Assembly (NCBI GenBank): GCA_015680905.1
Contig: CM027381.1
Coordinates: 19,321,501 to 19,385,500, forward strand
From: Coptis chinensis
Lineage: Eukaryota > Streptophyta > Magnoliopsida > Ranunculales > Ranunculaceae
DNA: 64,000 bases
Direction of reading: 5' to 3'
The notes beneath the pieces are model-generated. The model worked only from the letters and a program-made list of their open reading frames with translations. It had not been told where the DNA came from and ran no database searches. Position numbers and translations under genes: made by a program. Below, in pieces: positions 34,100-46,458 of the stretch; within the stretch, counting starts at the first letter, position 1; the number at the start of each line of letters is the position of its first letter.

Positions 34100-36750
34100 A
34101 CTTCCATGAAAGAGGTGGTCAGGGAAGAAGTCTTACAAATACTCGATGTGGGTATCATATATCCCATCTCCTATAGCGAATGGGTAAGCCCCATTCACGT
34201 AGTTCCTAAGAAATTGGGGGTTACCATTGTTCATAATGCTACTGGTGAATATGTTTCCATACGAGTTCCTATGAAGTGGAGGATCTGCATTGACTACAAA
34301 TGCTTAAACGCCATAACACAAAAGGATCACTTTCTTTTACCATTTATAGATTAGATGCTTGAACGTCTAGCTGGTCATGCTTATTATTATTTTTTAGATG
34401 ACTACTCTACTATTTTCAGATCATTATTGATCTTGACGACCAAGACAAGACTACCTTCACATGTCCTTTTGGAACATATGCTTATAAACGGATGCCTTCT
34501 AGCTTCTGTAATGCTCTTGCCACCTTCCAGAGGTGTATGCTACATATCTTCAGTGACATGGTGGAGTGCTTTATGAAAGTTGTTATGGATGATTTTTCTA
34601 TTTATGGAGACTCTTTCAGTGACTGCCTGTGTAACCTTTTTAAGGTGTTGACACATTGTGAGGAAAAAAATCTGGTTTTAAATTGGGAGAAATGTCATTT
34701 TATGGTAAAGAAAGAAATAGTTCTAGGTAATATTGTATCTAGTGATGGCATAGAAGTAGATAAGGCCAAATTAGATAAAATAGCGTCTCTACCTATACCA
34801 CGGACTATCCGTGACATTAGAGCCTTTTTAGGCCATGCAGGTTTCTATAGGTGTTTTATCAAGGATTTTTCTAAATTAGCTAAGCCTTTAACTAATCTTC
34901 TTTTAAAACATGCAATATTTGATTTCAATCATGACTGCAAACAAACTTTTGAAACATTAAAAACCACTTTAACATATGCACCGATTATATAACCTCCCAA
35001 TTGGTCTAAACCTTTCGAACTTATGTGTGATGCTAGCGATTATGCTGTTGGTGCTGTGTTAGGCCAGAAACTAGATGATAAGTCCATCGTTATTTATTAT
35101 GCTAGTAAGACGTTAAACAATGCTCAAAGAAATTATACTATTACGGAAAAAAAAAAGTTTTAGCTGTGTTTTATGCTTTAGATAAGTGTCACCCTTATTT
35201 GGTTGGTTCAAAGACCTTAGTGTATACGGACCATGCAGCTCTTAGGTACCTTCTCGCCAAGAAGGATGCTAAACAGAGATTGATCTGATGGATCCTTCTT
35301 TTGCAAGAGTTTACTCTAGAAATTAAGGATAAACGAGGGGTCGAAAATGTAGTTGCCGACCATTTATCTAGAATAACAAATGACACTGATAGTGACACTG
35401 AGTCCATACCTAATTCTTTTCCTGATGAGCATCTTTATTCTATTTTTTATGCACCTTGGTATGCCGACATTGTAAATTTTTATAGCTTCTAATATTATTC
35501 CTGATATTTGGTTAAAAATAGAATGTTAGAAATTTTTGGCCAGAGTTAAGTCATACTACTAGGATGAGCCCTACCTTTTTAAGTATTGTGCAGATCAGAT
35601 TAATCGTCGTTGTATTCCCCAGTGGGAATATAATGAAGTTTTATCCTTCTGCCATGAGAAAGAGTGTGGTAGCCATGTTAGTGGTATGAAAACGGCAGCT
35701 AAAGTTTGTCAATGTGGTTTTTATTAGACTACTCTTTTTAAAGATGCCCAAGTACATTGCAAGACGTGTGTTCGTTGCCAACAACTTGGGCGTATCACTA
35801 AACGTAATATGATACCTTTAAATCCCATTATGATAGTAGAAATTTTTGATGTATGGGGCATTGATTTCATGGGTCCTTTTCATATTTCTCACGGTTTTAT
35901 TTATATTCTTGTTGCCATAGATTACGTTTCCAAATAGATAGAGACCATGGCTTGCCGTAGAAATGACCACAAGACAGTTGTGTTTTTCGTTAAAGAATAC
36001 ATTTTCTCCTGTTTTGGCATCCCTAAAGCTATCATCAGTGATGGTGGAACTCATTTTTGCAATGTAGTTGTTGCGTCCTTAGTTAAGAAATACGTAGTTA
36101 CCCATAAGGTAGCAACTCCTTATCATCCGCAAACTAGTGGCCAAGTAGAAGTCTCTAATAGGGAAATTAAAAAAATATTAGAAATGACTGTAAATCCTGA
36201 TAGGAAATATTGGTCTAAGCGTCTAACAGATGCCTTATGGGCATATAGGATGACTTTTAAAACTCTTATAGGACTGTCTCCCTTTAGACTTGTGTTTGGA
36301 AGACTTTCTCACTTGTCCATTGAATTGGAGAACCGTGCTATGTGGGATATAAAAAGCCTTAACTTCAATATTGATGGGGCGGGTGTCAATCGCACATTAC
36401 AATTAAATGAGTTTGAAGAACTCCATAGCGATTCTTATGATCTCGCGAAGGATTATAAAGCTAACATGAAACGTGTTCATGATAGACATATTTTGCGTAA
36501 AGAGTTTGTAGTTGGTCAAAAGGTTTTGCTTTATAACTCACGTTTGCACATTTTCCCAGGAAAATTAAAAACTCATTGGTCTGGTCCTTTCCTGGTTACT
36601 GAAGTCACCCCTCACAGGGCAATCACCTTGGTAAATCCCAAGGACAATAGTACTTTTCAAGTCAATGGCCAATGATTAAAACATTTCCACGAGTTAATGT
36701 CTCAAGATGTGGAGAATGTCCTCTTACATGATCCTGTCTATGAAGACTGA
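34100..36750 (+). pseudogene. pol: Element E pol, second part: reverse transcriptase, RNase H, integrase
   Basis: The reverse transcriptase continues with MKEVVREEVL, PIHVVPKK, CIDYKCLNAI and the catalytic V-M-D-D-F at 34582-34596, both aspartates present. RNase [31 protein letters not shown]; an A-run near 35147-35155 causes a frameshift. Integrase: zinc region at about 35590-35790 (CHEKECGSHVSG, CKTCVRCQQLG), core GIDFMGPF (about 35857), SDGGTHF (about 36040) and [10 protein letters not shown] (Glu 36163-36165), so the DDE triad is intact, and a GPF domain ([11 protein letters not shown]). Ends TGA 36748-36750. Several stops and frameshifts (near 34400-34480, 35150 and 35480) make it non-functional. 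Confidence 0.9.
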
Positions 36751-37225
36751 CCTTTGAGGTTTGGTGTACTTCCTTTCATTTCCATATATTGGTAAGTGCA
36801 CAATTAAGGTAATTGGGCCCTCCCTTTGGAGTGTGTAGCTGTAAGTACCGGATCATAAGTCCACAGTTAACATAATTCACACTTTCCACTCTTGCATGTT
36901 TTCTCGTTTTTGAGTCATGTGTCTCTATGGAGTGATGTACGTCTTTATTGTTATTGTCAAAAAAAAAAACACCTTATAAATATTAGTGTAGTAAGTCTCG
37001 GGAATCTGACTTTAAAAGACCCACGTTTAAAACAAATTTTCTAAACCTTGTTTTCAAAAATTTGTTTGGGGGTGGGGTGTTGGTATTTCCCTTTCTTGAT
37101 TGCTCAACTTCCTATTCTTGTTGTTTAGTCGTAATTTGATTCGGGTTGACACTATCTATAAATTTAGATTTCTTTTGATCACATAACTTATGTCATTCAC
37201 TCGCTTCGAGGCATTTTCCATCTTC
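36751..37225 (+). other. Element E region after integrase
   Basis: Noncoding, as in B: donor-like GTAAGT at 36792-36797 and 36841-36846 and the TTTGTTTGGGGGTGGGG tract at 37061-37077. The sequence then jumps to the middle of ORFa, because about 670 bp present in B are missing. Confidence 0.65.
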
Positions 37226-38179
37226 TTAACTAGAGGGAGGTTGGCTGAGATAACTGGCATTGAGGAAAGAAATGTTGTAATCACAATGCAGCAATCTCAG
37301 TTTGTGGTATAAGACCGCTGATGACAGAGACAGTCTTGGAAGGACGTTACAATGCGGGGTTCCTATTGTGTTCATCAGTCATCTCTGAGGAGGAACCAGC
37401 TAGCTATGGCTCAATGGGTTGGCAGGAACGTCATTGCCACCATGAAAGCCAGTGACATTAGTTAGAATTGTCTGCACATTCTATGGACCATGCAGAATAG
37501 AAGGTATGGGTTTTGTTTGCTTGAGTTTATGATTAATGAGATTATCGGAGTTGGTGGTACTACAGCCGCTTTCCCTATTTTGATAAGGAAGATAATGTTA
37601 TTGTGGGGATGTGTGCAGGGTTCGGGTAAGGTTAAGTTGAAGGTGCATGAGAATGCACAAATTTATAGAGAATGTGATTAGAAAGATTGGAATATGCCTA
37701 AGGTGTTGGCTGCTGAAATGGAGTTGGAGGAGGAGGACGATGTTGCCTGTTTTGATGCAGGAGCTTTGGAGTTGGCTACTACTGATAGAGCCCGTTTCTT
37801 CTTACTTCACTGGGGCCTGCGAACTTTCCATACTCAGTATAAGACAATTCAAATAGGCCAACATTCCCTTGATGACCTCTGTGAGGCCCTTCAGACTAGG
37901 CAGGGTACCATTATCAATAACTAAGTTAAGCTGCAGTAGAATATTCAGTTGCCCATTGATAGTCACCAAGATATCTAGGATAACATGGAGAATCTCGCTT
38001 TGACTAATAAGGAGCGTTGGGAAGCCATAGATGTTTTAATGGAGTAACAATGCACGTTTCAAGAAGAAGTTCTACCACGCCTACCATCTCACGATGGTTT
38101 TTCATCTTCTCTCTCCCGAAGGCGTGAGCGTTGTAGATGTAGGACGGATGGTTTTGGACCTTCCTCAGCGCGTGGCTAG
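37226..38179 (+). pseudogene. Element E ORFa, N-terminally deleted
   Basis: Matches B ORFa from about residue 74 onward (B position 8323). The leader and N-terminal third are deleted. The rest keeps QHSLDDLCEALQTRQGT, the coiled-coil tail and the stop at TAG 38177-38179, with several in-frame stops and shifts. No start codon of its own. Confidence 0.75.
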
Positions 38180-38959
38180 TTCATTTGTATTATTTTTAAG
38201 ATATTTCCCTATTTTAGTTTATTTTTATTCCCTATTGTAGTTAAGTAGTTAATATTGAATTTTGTGCTTGTTTATTATTTAAATTTAAAGCTGGTTTAAT
38301 TTTCGGCATTTGCTATGTTGTTTATCGTGAATCCCACCCTTCCAACTTGTTTGGGGGTGGCATTATTTATTTAGCAATGTGTTTAATCATATCCATGGAT
38401 TTTTTTTTCGAAATATTATTGCTTGCTTGATAAACTATCGGTTGTATGCGCACCATGCTAATAGGAAATAGCTAGAATTAGATACTCTTGGATTATGCAA
38501 CCTTAAGGTTTCAAAATTGGATGATTGCTATTTTTAATTCCAGCCGAAAAGCTATCGGATTGAATTCCAAGGTTGCATCTCGTCTGTTTCTATTTTTTGT
38601 TTTAGAAAAAATTTCTTTTTCCATCATCTTGCCTTCACAATTTGGGCAACTTGCAGAACTTAGATTAAGAAACTTGTGTGATATAAATACGTGGGTTGGT
38701 CTACACATCACACTGCACCCCTATTTTCCGTCACACAAGAATTAATCAAAGGGTGCACACCACCTATTTTCACTAATACAGAGCGCGCCCTCCCTCTGTG
38801 TCCAGTATCACAGAATTTTTCTTCTGTCAGAGAGAGCACGCCCGCCCTTTAACAAAGGCTATTCCAAGCGCGCACACGCCTTCACCTCAACATACCACCA
38901 GTTCTTTTTCTGGGGTTTCCTACACTCACTTCAAGGAGACCAGTACTGTAATTGTTGAT
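38180..38959 (+). other. Element E spacer between ORFa and ORFb
   Basis: Noncoding. Intact CTTGTTTGGGGGTGGCATT tract at about 38346-38364. GC-rich leader motifs at 38781-38794 (GAGCGCGCCCTCCC), 38834-38847 (GAGCACGCCCGCCC) and 38866-38880 precede ORFb. Confidence 0.6.
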
Positions 38960-39870
38960 ATGAAATCTCCTCAAATCATACCAGAGCAGTCCTTTGACGA
39001 ATTGCTCGAGAGTGACACGTATGGATACGGGTTCCGCGACAGGATTGTGCAGTCAGGATAAATCTACTGGTAAGTGCCAATGACTCTTATTCTCATAAAC
39101 TTACTGTTTATTTCTATGATCATTGTAAGTTCTTTTATCGACTGGGTGGGGAACAAGTGTTCTCTGTCACCATTGATGATATAACAATGGATTTCAGCAA
39201 TTTTTTGGTAGCCTTTGCTGTTGGGATGCATATGCCTGCTCCCCGAAACTCATGGGGCTATATGTCTGATAATATATACCTTTATAACTATGCATATTTC
39301 CAAGAGACTTATGGGCCGGGGATTTTTTGTGTAGAGGACCAAGGGCATCTTAATGTAGCCCTTGGTAGCCTGTCCCTTAACGTAGGCACTATAACGTTTT
39401 TTATCATGCTGAATATCTTAGTGGAATGGCGGTTTTCTTCTACGAATAATGCTGTCGGTGACGTCTTCCTTGCCTTAGCTGAGGGACGTATGCTATATGA
39501 CATTCCCCAGACCTTAGTGTCCAGTTTGGCACAAGCCCATAGTATGAAGCATAAGCACCTTCTTATGCCTGTCTTGGTTTGCCGCATCATGGTATGTTTC
39601 TTTCTTGATTTCGCATTTCGCTACACAGATTGGGTTGGGGTTGATATTATGCGACCTACCAATTGCATTATACAATCTTTTCGTGCTATAACTTGGCTGG
39701 GATGGAGGCTATAATCTCATTGGGTTGCCCCTTACACCCCATCAGACCAAGTAACACTTAACATGTTAGTAAGGGTTGATGATATATGGCGTAAGGCCTG
39801 GCCAATTATCATAGCTTGGCAGGATGCAAAGGAACCTCACTTCTTTTTAGAAGAGGAGGACAACGCTTAA
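38960..39870 (+). pseudogene. Element E ORFb
   Basis: Best-preserved ORFb here, about 303 codons from ATG 38960 (KSPQIIPEQSFDELLES) to TAA 39868-39870 after an acidic tail (EEEDNA). A 4-base loss near 39059 relative to B shifts the frame, and CAA to TAA at about 39712 adds a stop. The middle region (VTIDDITMDFSNFLVAF, VEDQGHLNVALGSLS, RYTDWVGVDIM) is open for 185 codons. It has moderate hydrophobic segments but no clear signal peptide. Unknown function; homologous to A, B and C ORFb. Confidence 0.8.
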
Positions 39871-40061
39871 ATGCTACATATGAGGTATGATTTACTTTCT
39901 GTTAGTGTTTGCTTATGTCCCAAGCAATTTAATTCTTGTTATCCCCATAACGGGTGGAACTCATATAGAGTTGCATCTGCTTTTATTTATCTATATTAGT
40001 ATGTTCTAAATTTGTTTTGCAGGTGCTCTAAAATTTTCACGAGTTTCCATGGTATTTTATA
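39871..40061 (+). other. Element E 3' noncoding region, first part
   Basis: Matches B 10978-11168, including the acceptor-like TTTGTTTTGCAG (about 40011-40022). It ends in the target site TATTTTATA (40053-40061) of the MULE. Confidence 0.7.
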
Positions 40062-41974
40062 GGCTTAAATACAGAAATATGCAACGTACTTAGGTCCTAT
40101 TAACACTTGTATCAACATATAATTTTTTTTCACAAACGCATCAATGTACTATGCCCGATTTAACAAAAATAGCAATTCTTTAAGTTCCCCGTCAGTTAAG
40201 TGATGATGTGTCATTATTTTTTCAATTTCGTTTTATTTGTATTTTCCACTTGGCATGCCACATCAACATTTTCTACCAACTCAGCATTTCCACCTCACCA
40301 CTGCCAACTCAGCATTTTCGTTTTTTTTAAGTGACTGAAAAATAAATTAATAATTTTTTTGAATTAATAAATATATATAAAAAGAATAAATTAATAATAA
40401 AATAATTATATAAAAAATAAAGAAATATATAAATAATATATTATTTTATTTATTATATATATTTGAAAATTATAAAAAAAACTATAAATAATAATAAAAA
40501 AAAGATTATAATATAAAATATATATTATTTTATTATAAAATAATATATTAATTATTTTATTTATTATATATATTTGAAAATTATAAAAAAACTATAAATT
40601 ATAAAAAAAAAATATTATAATATAAAAAAAAAGAAGTAAAAAATATATATATAAATAAAGAAATATATAAATAATATATTACTTTATTTATTATATATAT
40701 TTGAAAAATTAAAAAAAAAATTATAAATAATAAAAAAAAAAGATTATAATATAAAATATATATTTTATTTATTTATTTTATAAGATTATAATATATTATT
40801 TTATTTATTAGATATATTTGAAAATTATAAAAAAAACTATAAATTAAAAAAAAAATTATAATATAAATATATATATAAAGAAATATATAAATAATATATT
40901 ATTTTATTTATTATATATATTTGAAAATTATCAAAAACTATAAAAATAATAAAAAAAGATTATAATATAAAAAATATATATTATTTTATAATAAAGAAAT
41001 ATATAAATAATATATTATTTTATTTATTATATATATTTGAAAATTATCAAAAACAATAAATAATAATAAAAAGATTATAATATAAAAATATATATTATTT
41101 TATAATAAAAGAAATATATAAATAATATATTATTTTATTTATTATATATATTTGAAAATTATATAAAAAAAACTATAAATTATAAAAAAGATTATAATAT
41201 AAAAAAAAAAAAAGAAATATAAAAAAAGAAATATATAAATAATTTTTTTTATTATATATATATATATATTATTTCTTTTTATATTATAATTTTTTTATTA
41301 TTTATAGTTTTTTTTATTATTTTCGAATATATATAATAAATAAAGTAATATATTTATTTATATATTTATTTATTTATATATATTTTTTTTTTTTTTATAG
41401 TATAATCTTTTTTTATAATTTATAGTTTTTTATAATTTTCAAATATATATAATAAATAAAATAATATATTATTTATATATTATTTTATAATAAAATAATA
41501 TATATTTTATATTATAATTTTTTTTTTATTATTTATAGTTTTTTTTTATAATTTTCAAATATATATAAGAAATAAAATATTATATTATTTATATATTTCT
41601 TTATTTTTTATATAATTATTTTATTATTATTATATAATTATTAGTTTATTCTTTTTTTTATATATTTATTAATTTATTTTTCAGTCACTTTAAAAAAAAT
41701 GAAAATTCTAAGTTGGCAGTGCTGAGTTGGCAATGCTGAGGTGGAAATGCTGAGTTGGTAAAAAAAAATGCTAATGTGGCATGCCAATTGGAAAATATAA
41801 ATAAAAAGAAATTGAAAAAATAATAACACATCATCACTTAACTGACGGAACTTAACAGATTGTTATTTTTGTTAAAATGGGCATAGTACATTGATACGTT
41901 TGTGAAAAAAAAATCTATGTTGATACAAGGTGTTAATAGGACCTAAGTACGTTGCATATTTCTGTATTTAAGCC
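40062..41974. mobile_element. Non-autonomous Mutator-like element with very long inverted repeats
   Basis: A 1913-bp insert with ends GGCTTAAATACAGAAAT and its complement, flanked by the 9-bp duplication TATTTTATA (40053-40061 and 41975-41983). The homologous uninterrupted site is B 11160-11172 (TATTTTCTATCC). A 9-bp duplication and ends starting GG fit MULEs. The terminal repeats are nearly identical for about 300 bp and continue as AT-rich inverted repeats almost to the centre (about 41250). The left arm contains about five tandem units of roughly 100-125 bp with the shared string TATTATATATATTTGAAAAT. No transposase ORF. Transcription through it would give a very long hairpin RNA. Confidence 0.88.
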
Positions 41975-41983
41975 TATTTTATA

Positions 41984-43595
41984 TCTTTCTTATTTCTATA
42001 CTTTGAGGACAAAACATGTTTTTTGTTTGGGGGTGGCATTGAAACACGTGTAATTTAAGGCACCTATTAGGATATATATATATATATATAATATGCACTT
42101 GCTTTCTAGTAGATGATTAAAAAATAATTAAAATAGAAATAATAAGTATTTATACTATGCACTTAGGAATATTTGTATTGTTTCTTTCTCCATGATGATA
42201 TTAGTCTAGAAGTTTCACTTTAGCTTTTAAATTAGAATAGTTTTTAGAAACTTAGGTTAATATATAGGTAATAGACATTGCATCTTTCCATAAAAATATT
42301 GCATGAGCATCTATGTTTGTATTAGCAATAAGTTTATGAAATCTAGGCTAGAGTACTTATTCTACAAATCCTGTGAGAATATAGCCTCAAAGCCTTTAGA
42401 GTGAAGTATCTGAGTAATGACACAAGGGATAAGTAAATTCCGAATAGAGAAATCACACGTCTACTTGCTTGATCACTATATCATATCCTAAGCGAGAATT
42501 TAGGCCATTTTTGGATCGATATAGCCAGAAATTCAAACCTATATGAAATTATTTTCCGTTAGTCACCCCTCTGAGCCTTTCTTTAGCCTTTTCATAAACC
42601 ACAAATCCTTTTCCCTTTTATAAAAACAAAATAAACATAAAATTAGCCTATCTATTTATGAATGAGTCTGAGAAGTAGGATGAAATGGAGAAAATAAAAG
42701 AGAAAGACATGTGAAAAACCAACACTTTGTTAGTTGCTTCAAATAAGAAAAGAAAAGAAAGTTTCCATCCAAAGAAAAAATAAATAAAATAAAAAGTTAG
42801 AACTCCAAAAACAAAATAAAATGAGTCAAAAGCCAACAAAAAAAGAAAAAAATGGCTAAGGATAGAAACAAAGAGTAGAAACAAAGTAAGAACAAGGTTT
42901 TCTCTAGTTACATATTTTGAAGACTCTATTATCTTAAACATACCCTTTTGAATATATATTTCCTTCATTCTTAAACCATCACCTAATCCCCGCAACACCT
43001 AATAATGACCTTTAGCTCGATTAGGAATAGGTTAGTGTGAAAGTAAGTGGCAGATGTGTTTGATCGACTTTGGCTTCCTTGTATGTCATTGAGATTGTAA
43101 GGTCAAGTGCGCCCACTGCACATTGGAGTGAGCGAAACTTGAGTGGAAAAATCTGAGTGTTTTTATCTTGACATATATGTGAGGACCTACTTAAAGACAC
43201 TATTCCAAAGTTTCAGGAACAGACCTATTATTGCATTTCATAGCATAGATTAATTAATTATTATGCATGTATTAGCCTAGGTTTCCAATTGATTATCCTG
43301 TATTCATTCCTAGTGCGATGTATAGATATCTGAGAATAAATAAGAAAACAGTAATTTTTATTTCTTAGTCATTGTAGTATAGATGAAGTTTGTGAGTACC
43401 TTCTCTGAAAAACTCTTACGATGCTATAACTCATCCACTAGAAAATTTCTAGTGGTTTAAGGTCTTATTGCATATTGTCAGTGCAATCGCACTCGCACTC
43501 GGTGAAACGAGATTAGTTAGAACTCCATTTTTGGTCACTTATTTTAATTTCTCATATTTGCTTGAGGACAAGCAAAATGATGTTTGGGGGTCGTT
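41984..43595 (+). other. Element E 3' noncoding region, second part, with PPT
   Basis: Resumes at the MULE target. PPT-like block 42000-42040 (TTTGAGGACAAAACATG then TTTGGGGGTGGC), AT repeat 42073-42091, conserved block 42417-42570, purine-rich tract 42640-42900, hairpin 43435-43455, second stem 43468-43486, and PPT at about 43560-43595 (one base off the consensus: GGGGGTCG). Confidence 0.75.
43435..43455 (+). promoter_or_regulatory. Pre-PPT hairpin of element E
   Basis: Arms CCACTAGAAA and TTTCTAGTGG pair fully by Watson-Crick rules; B has CCACTAGGGA with the same right arm and A has TTCCTAGTGG, a covarying series. Confidence 0.6.
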
Positions 43596-44916
43596 TGATA
43601 AGATCCCAAAACTATAGTTTTAACCCCTTAATAATATTACATTTAGACTAACTATGTGTATAATAAATAAGAGTTAGTACTGTTTACGTGTTTTTGTGTA
43701 TTTCAGGTATTGAAGTCAAATATGTAAAAAAATATCACTTTTGCAAGAGAAAGGAGCAAAGGTTGGTTGCTAAGAAGTTCTATGGTTAAAGCCCAAGTTT
43801 CAAGGAGAAAAAGCCTTTTTAAAGCCCAGTCAAAGCTGAAAAGTCAAAGTCAACGCAGGTAGAAATAAAGCAGATAAGTCAATAGTCTTCCACAAGCCGT
43901 AGCTTTGGACGCAAACCTCGGAATTGGGCTTACTATATGTCAAAATAGCCGTCTCGGAAAGATCTTTCTAATGGTCCAAGCCTTGATCCAATCAGAGGAG
44001 TAAAAGTAGACGAAAAGGCTATTGCAGTAATTTACAGCAGAGAAACCCTTTTTGGACTTAAGTAATTAGGTTTTAGGCTTGATTTAATGGCCCAAAACAT
44101 AACTCCGAAGCCCATGCACAAAATTTTAAACCTAGCCCTCTCCTATATAAAGAGGTCTAAGGCATAACTCTATATACTTAGTTTTTAATTTTTAGATTCT
44201 TTCCCATTAATTAGAATTCTCTTAATTAAATTAGTTTTTTCTCTCTCTCTTTAGTATAACCTAATTATTGTTTCTAAACCCTAGCCTCCATTAATAAAAC
44301 CAAGTTATTGTTATTGTCTTCATTATGTCTTATTCTTCTTCTATTAATGATAGTCTAATGAATCTTAGCTAAACCTCCATTAGAGGGGTTTGATGAAGCT
44401 TTGATGAAAACTTAATGTGTTAGTTAAAATTATTGCTTATTCAAGAATTTCAATGATGGGTTAAATTTTCTCTCATGCTAATTATTAGTTGGTTAGAGAT
44501 GCCATAAATAGTTAGGGATCAAATACTTAATCTTTAGTGGTTAGGATTGCAATAATCTACTCTAGCATATTAGGAATTTATCTAGGTGAATATCAAATCC
44601 CCCTAATCGCTTCTTCCCATTTAAAATCTTCGTAGTAAATTGCTTTAGTATAAACTAGACTATTAAATCTTCGTAATTAGTTATTTTTATCATATTAGTA
44701 AAATTACAATCCATTGCTCTTATTGATATACGTATAATTATTAAAACTATTAAAACTGTTACGTCTAAACAACTAGGAGTGGAACAAAATCTTTACTCCA
44801 CCATATTGCATGATAAATGAGAGTAGAAACTTTGATCTAATTGTAGAATAATTTAGTTTACTTATTCTTAGCATAATTAGTTAAGATTAGGTTAAAAGCT
44901 TATTTTACGATTGTCA
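43596..44916 (+). repeat. 3' LTR of element E
   Basis: 1321 bp, TGATAAGATCCC to TTTACGATTGTCA, TATA box CTATATAAAGAGG at about 44143-44155. The pair with the 5' LTR is confirmed by the shared GTTGG duplication. Confidence 0.92.
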
Positions 44917-44921
44917 GTTGG

Positions 44922-46458
44922 TAGCATAGACCGAGTAAGGGATCGTCCAAACCTTAGGACTAGGCAAGGTTCACAACTGGATTTATAACTTTAAGGGGTT
45001 AGTGAGTAGGATTTTAGGTTATTTCTTATGTTACTCAATGAAAACTGGGAATGCAAGTCACGTAAAATTACAACGATTGATTTCTAGTAAACTAAATACA
45101 AAGAGAGATACAGGAAGAAGGTTAAATCATAATCATGCAAGGTCAATTACAAAAGTTAGAGTACCATATCACTACAGCTCTAATCCGTCTCGAGTTCATA
45201 AACAAACCCAAAATAGCATCGAGTATCGATCCCTAGTGAGATAAACTCATCTCTGAGTTCATCTCACTAGCATGAGGAGTTGAATTAACATTCCATCTCT
45301 AGAATATCACTTCAGCTCCTGGTTTGATTATACATCAGCTGGACAAACCAGAAGGCTAACGGCCACCATAAGGTCTCACACGAGACTTGACCTAGTATTA
45401 ACTGGGTCTCGCGCGAGACTGGTCTAGAGTTTCAATAATCCAAACTTGGTTAGACTCAGTCATTTTGGGATCGGATGTATAATCTAAACCTATTTCCTTA
45501 GTAGTGATTCTGGAATACTAACTTGCACCCTGATCCTCACATGAACATCATTAACCCTTCCCTTTAGGAGAATTTTAGCTCATGGTCCTTGGATGGATTG
45601 ATTGTCTTGCATGTTTGAAATGAAAAGTAGAAAGAAGCAAATGAATAACTATTTGTGGTTGATACTTCCTGTACCTAATACAAAAGCTTCAAAGTGAAAG
45701 GGAAAAACTACGTATGAAATGCAAGAAGTAATGTCCCCTTTCTCTAACCTTTCCAAATATATATCCCCCCTTCTCTCACGTAAAGCCTTCTTTCATTTAT
45801 TTCCCATTTGGCTTTTTGTTTCCAAAACATCCAAACCTTTTTTACAAGTTTGTCTTTTTGTTTCCAAAAACTCCAAACCTTTTTCCAAAAGTTTGTCTTT
45901 TTCTTTTCAACAATCAAGTCATGCATTGATTATTTTGTGTTGTCTTTTCCTTGCCATGTGTCACCAAAGTGTCCATAACTTGCCACTTGTCCATGCATGA
46001 TGATTCATCATTTCTTGTGGGCTTGCAGAGTGGGTCCACGTGCTGTGTCCAGTGGCAACCTAGATTTTGGCATTTTTACAACTTTTGGTCTTTGCGTAGA
46101 GCTCGTCATCCTGGTTGTCTTGGTAGTTCACTTGCCAAAATCATCGTCTAGGTTTGAAAGATGTGAGCTTCGGAAGTTTGCTGCTTCTTTACACGTGGAC
46201 CCGTTCTGCACTAGTTTTGTCCCTTTGGAATCTTTGGCTCTAGTCAGGCTTTGTTAGGCTTCACTGGGGCTGAGTGGGAAGATTTCAAGTATGCACAATA
46301 TTCCCGTACTTTGATGCAGGTTTTATCATCATATTCACATTAACTGTGAAAATTTGCAAAAGTATGAAAATATAATTATTTCATGATTATTAAACACATA
46401 ATTTACCAAAACGCTATGTCTCTACAGGGTTGAGTATTACAGTTTTTGGTGCTTATCA
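44922..46458 (-). repeat. 3' LTR of element C, main part
   Basis: On the minus strand it starts TGATAAGCACCAAAAACTG at 46458, directly after the C PPT, and continues into 27580-27667 on the far side of E. TATA-like ATATATAT at about 45757-45766. Two stem-prone motifs lie in the transcribed part: GTCTCGCGCGAGAC (45406-45419, a perfect 14-bp palindrome) and GTCTCACACGAGAC (45373-45386). Family differs from the B/E LTR apart from the first bases. Confidence 0.82.

Larger units (their letters stand above)
27668..44916 (+). mobile_element. Element E: Athila-like LTR retrotransposon with both LTRs
   Basis: Bounded by LTRs 27668-29017 and 43596-44916, with GTTGG duplicated at 27663-27667 and 44917-44921. 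The order inside is primer site, gag, protease, reverse transcriptase, RNase H, integrase, ORFa, ORFb, 3' noncoding region, PPT. The total is 17,249 bp, about 13.75 kb after removing a nested solo LTR (with TSD) and a nested MULE (with TSD). By eye the LTRs differ at about 11 of the first 165 and about 5 of the last 125 positions, so the insertion is moderately old. gag structure, integrase type and tRNA-Asp-like primer site support Athila lineage. Non-functional: multiple stops and frameshifts. Confidence 0.9.

Noticed and set aside
45002..46257. Several plus-strand frames
   Set aside because: Antisense of the element C LTR, no homology among LTR copies.
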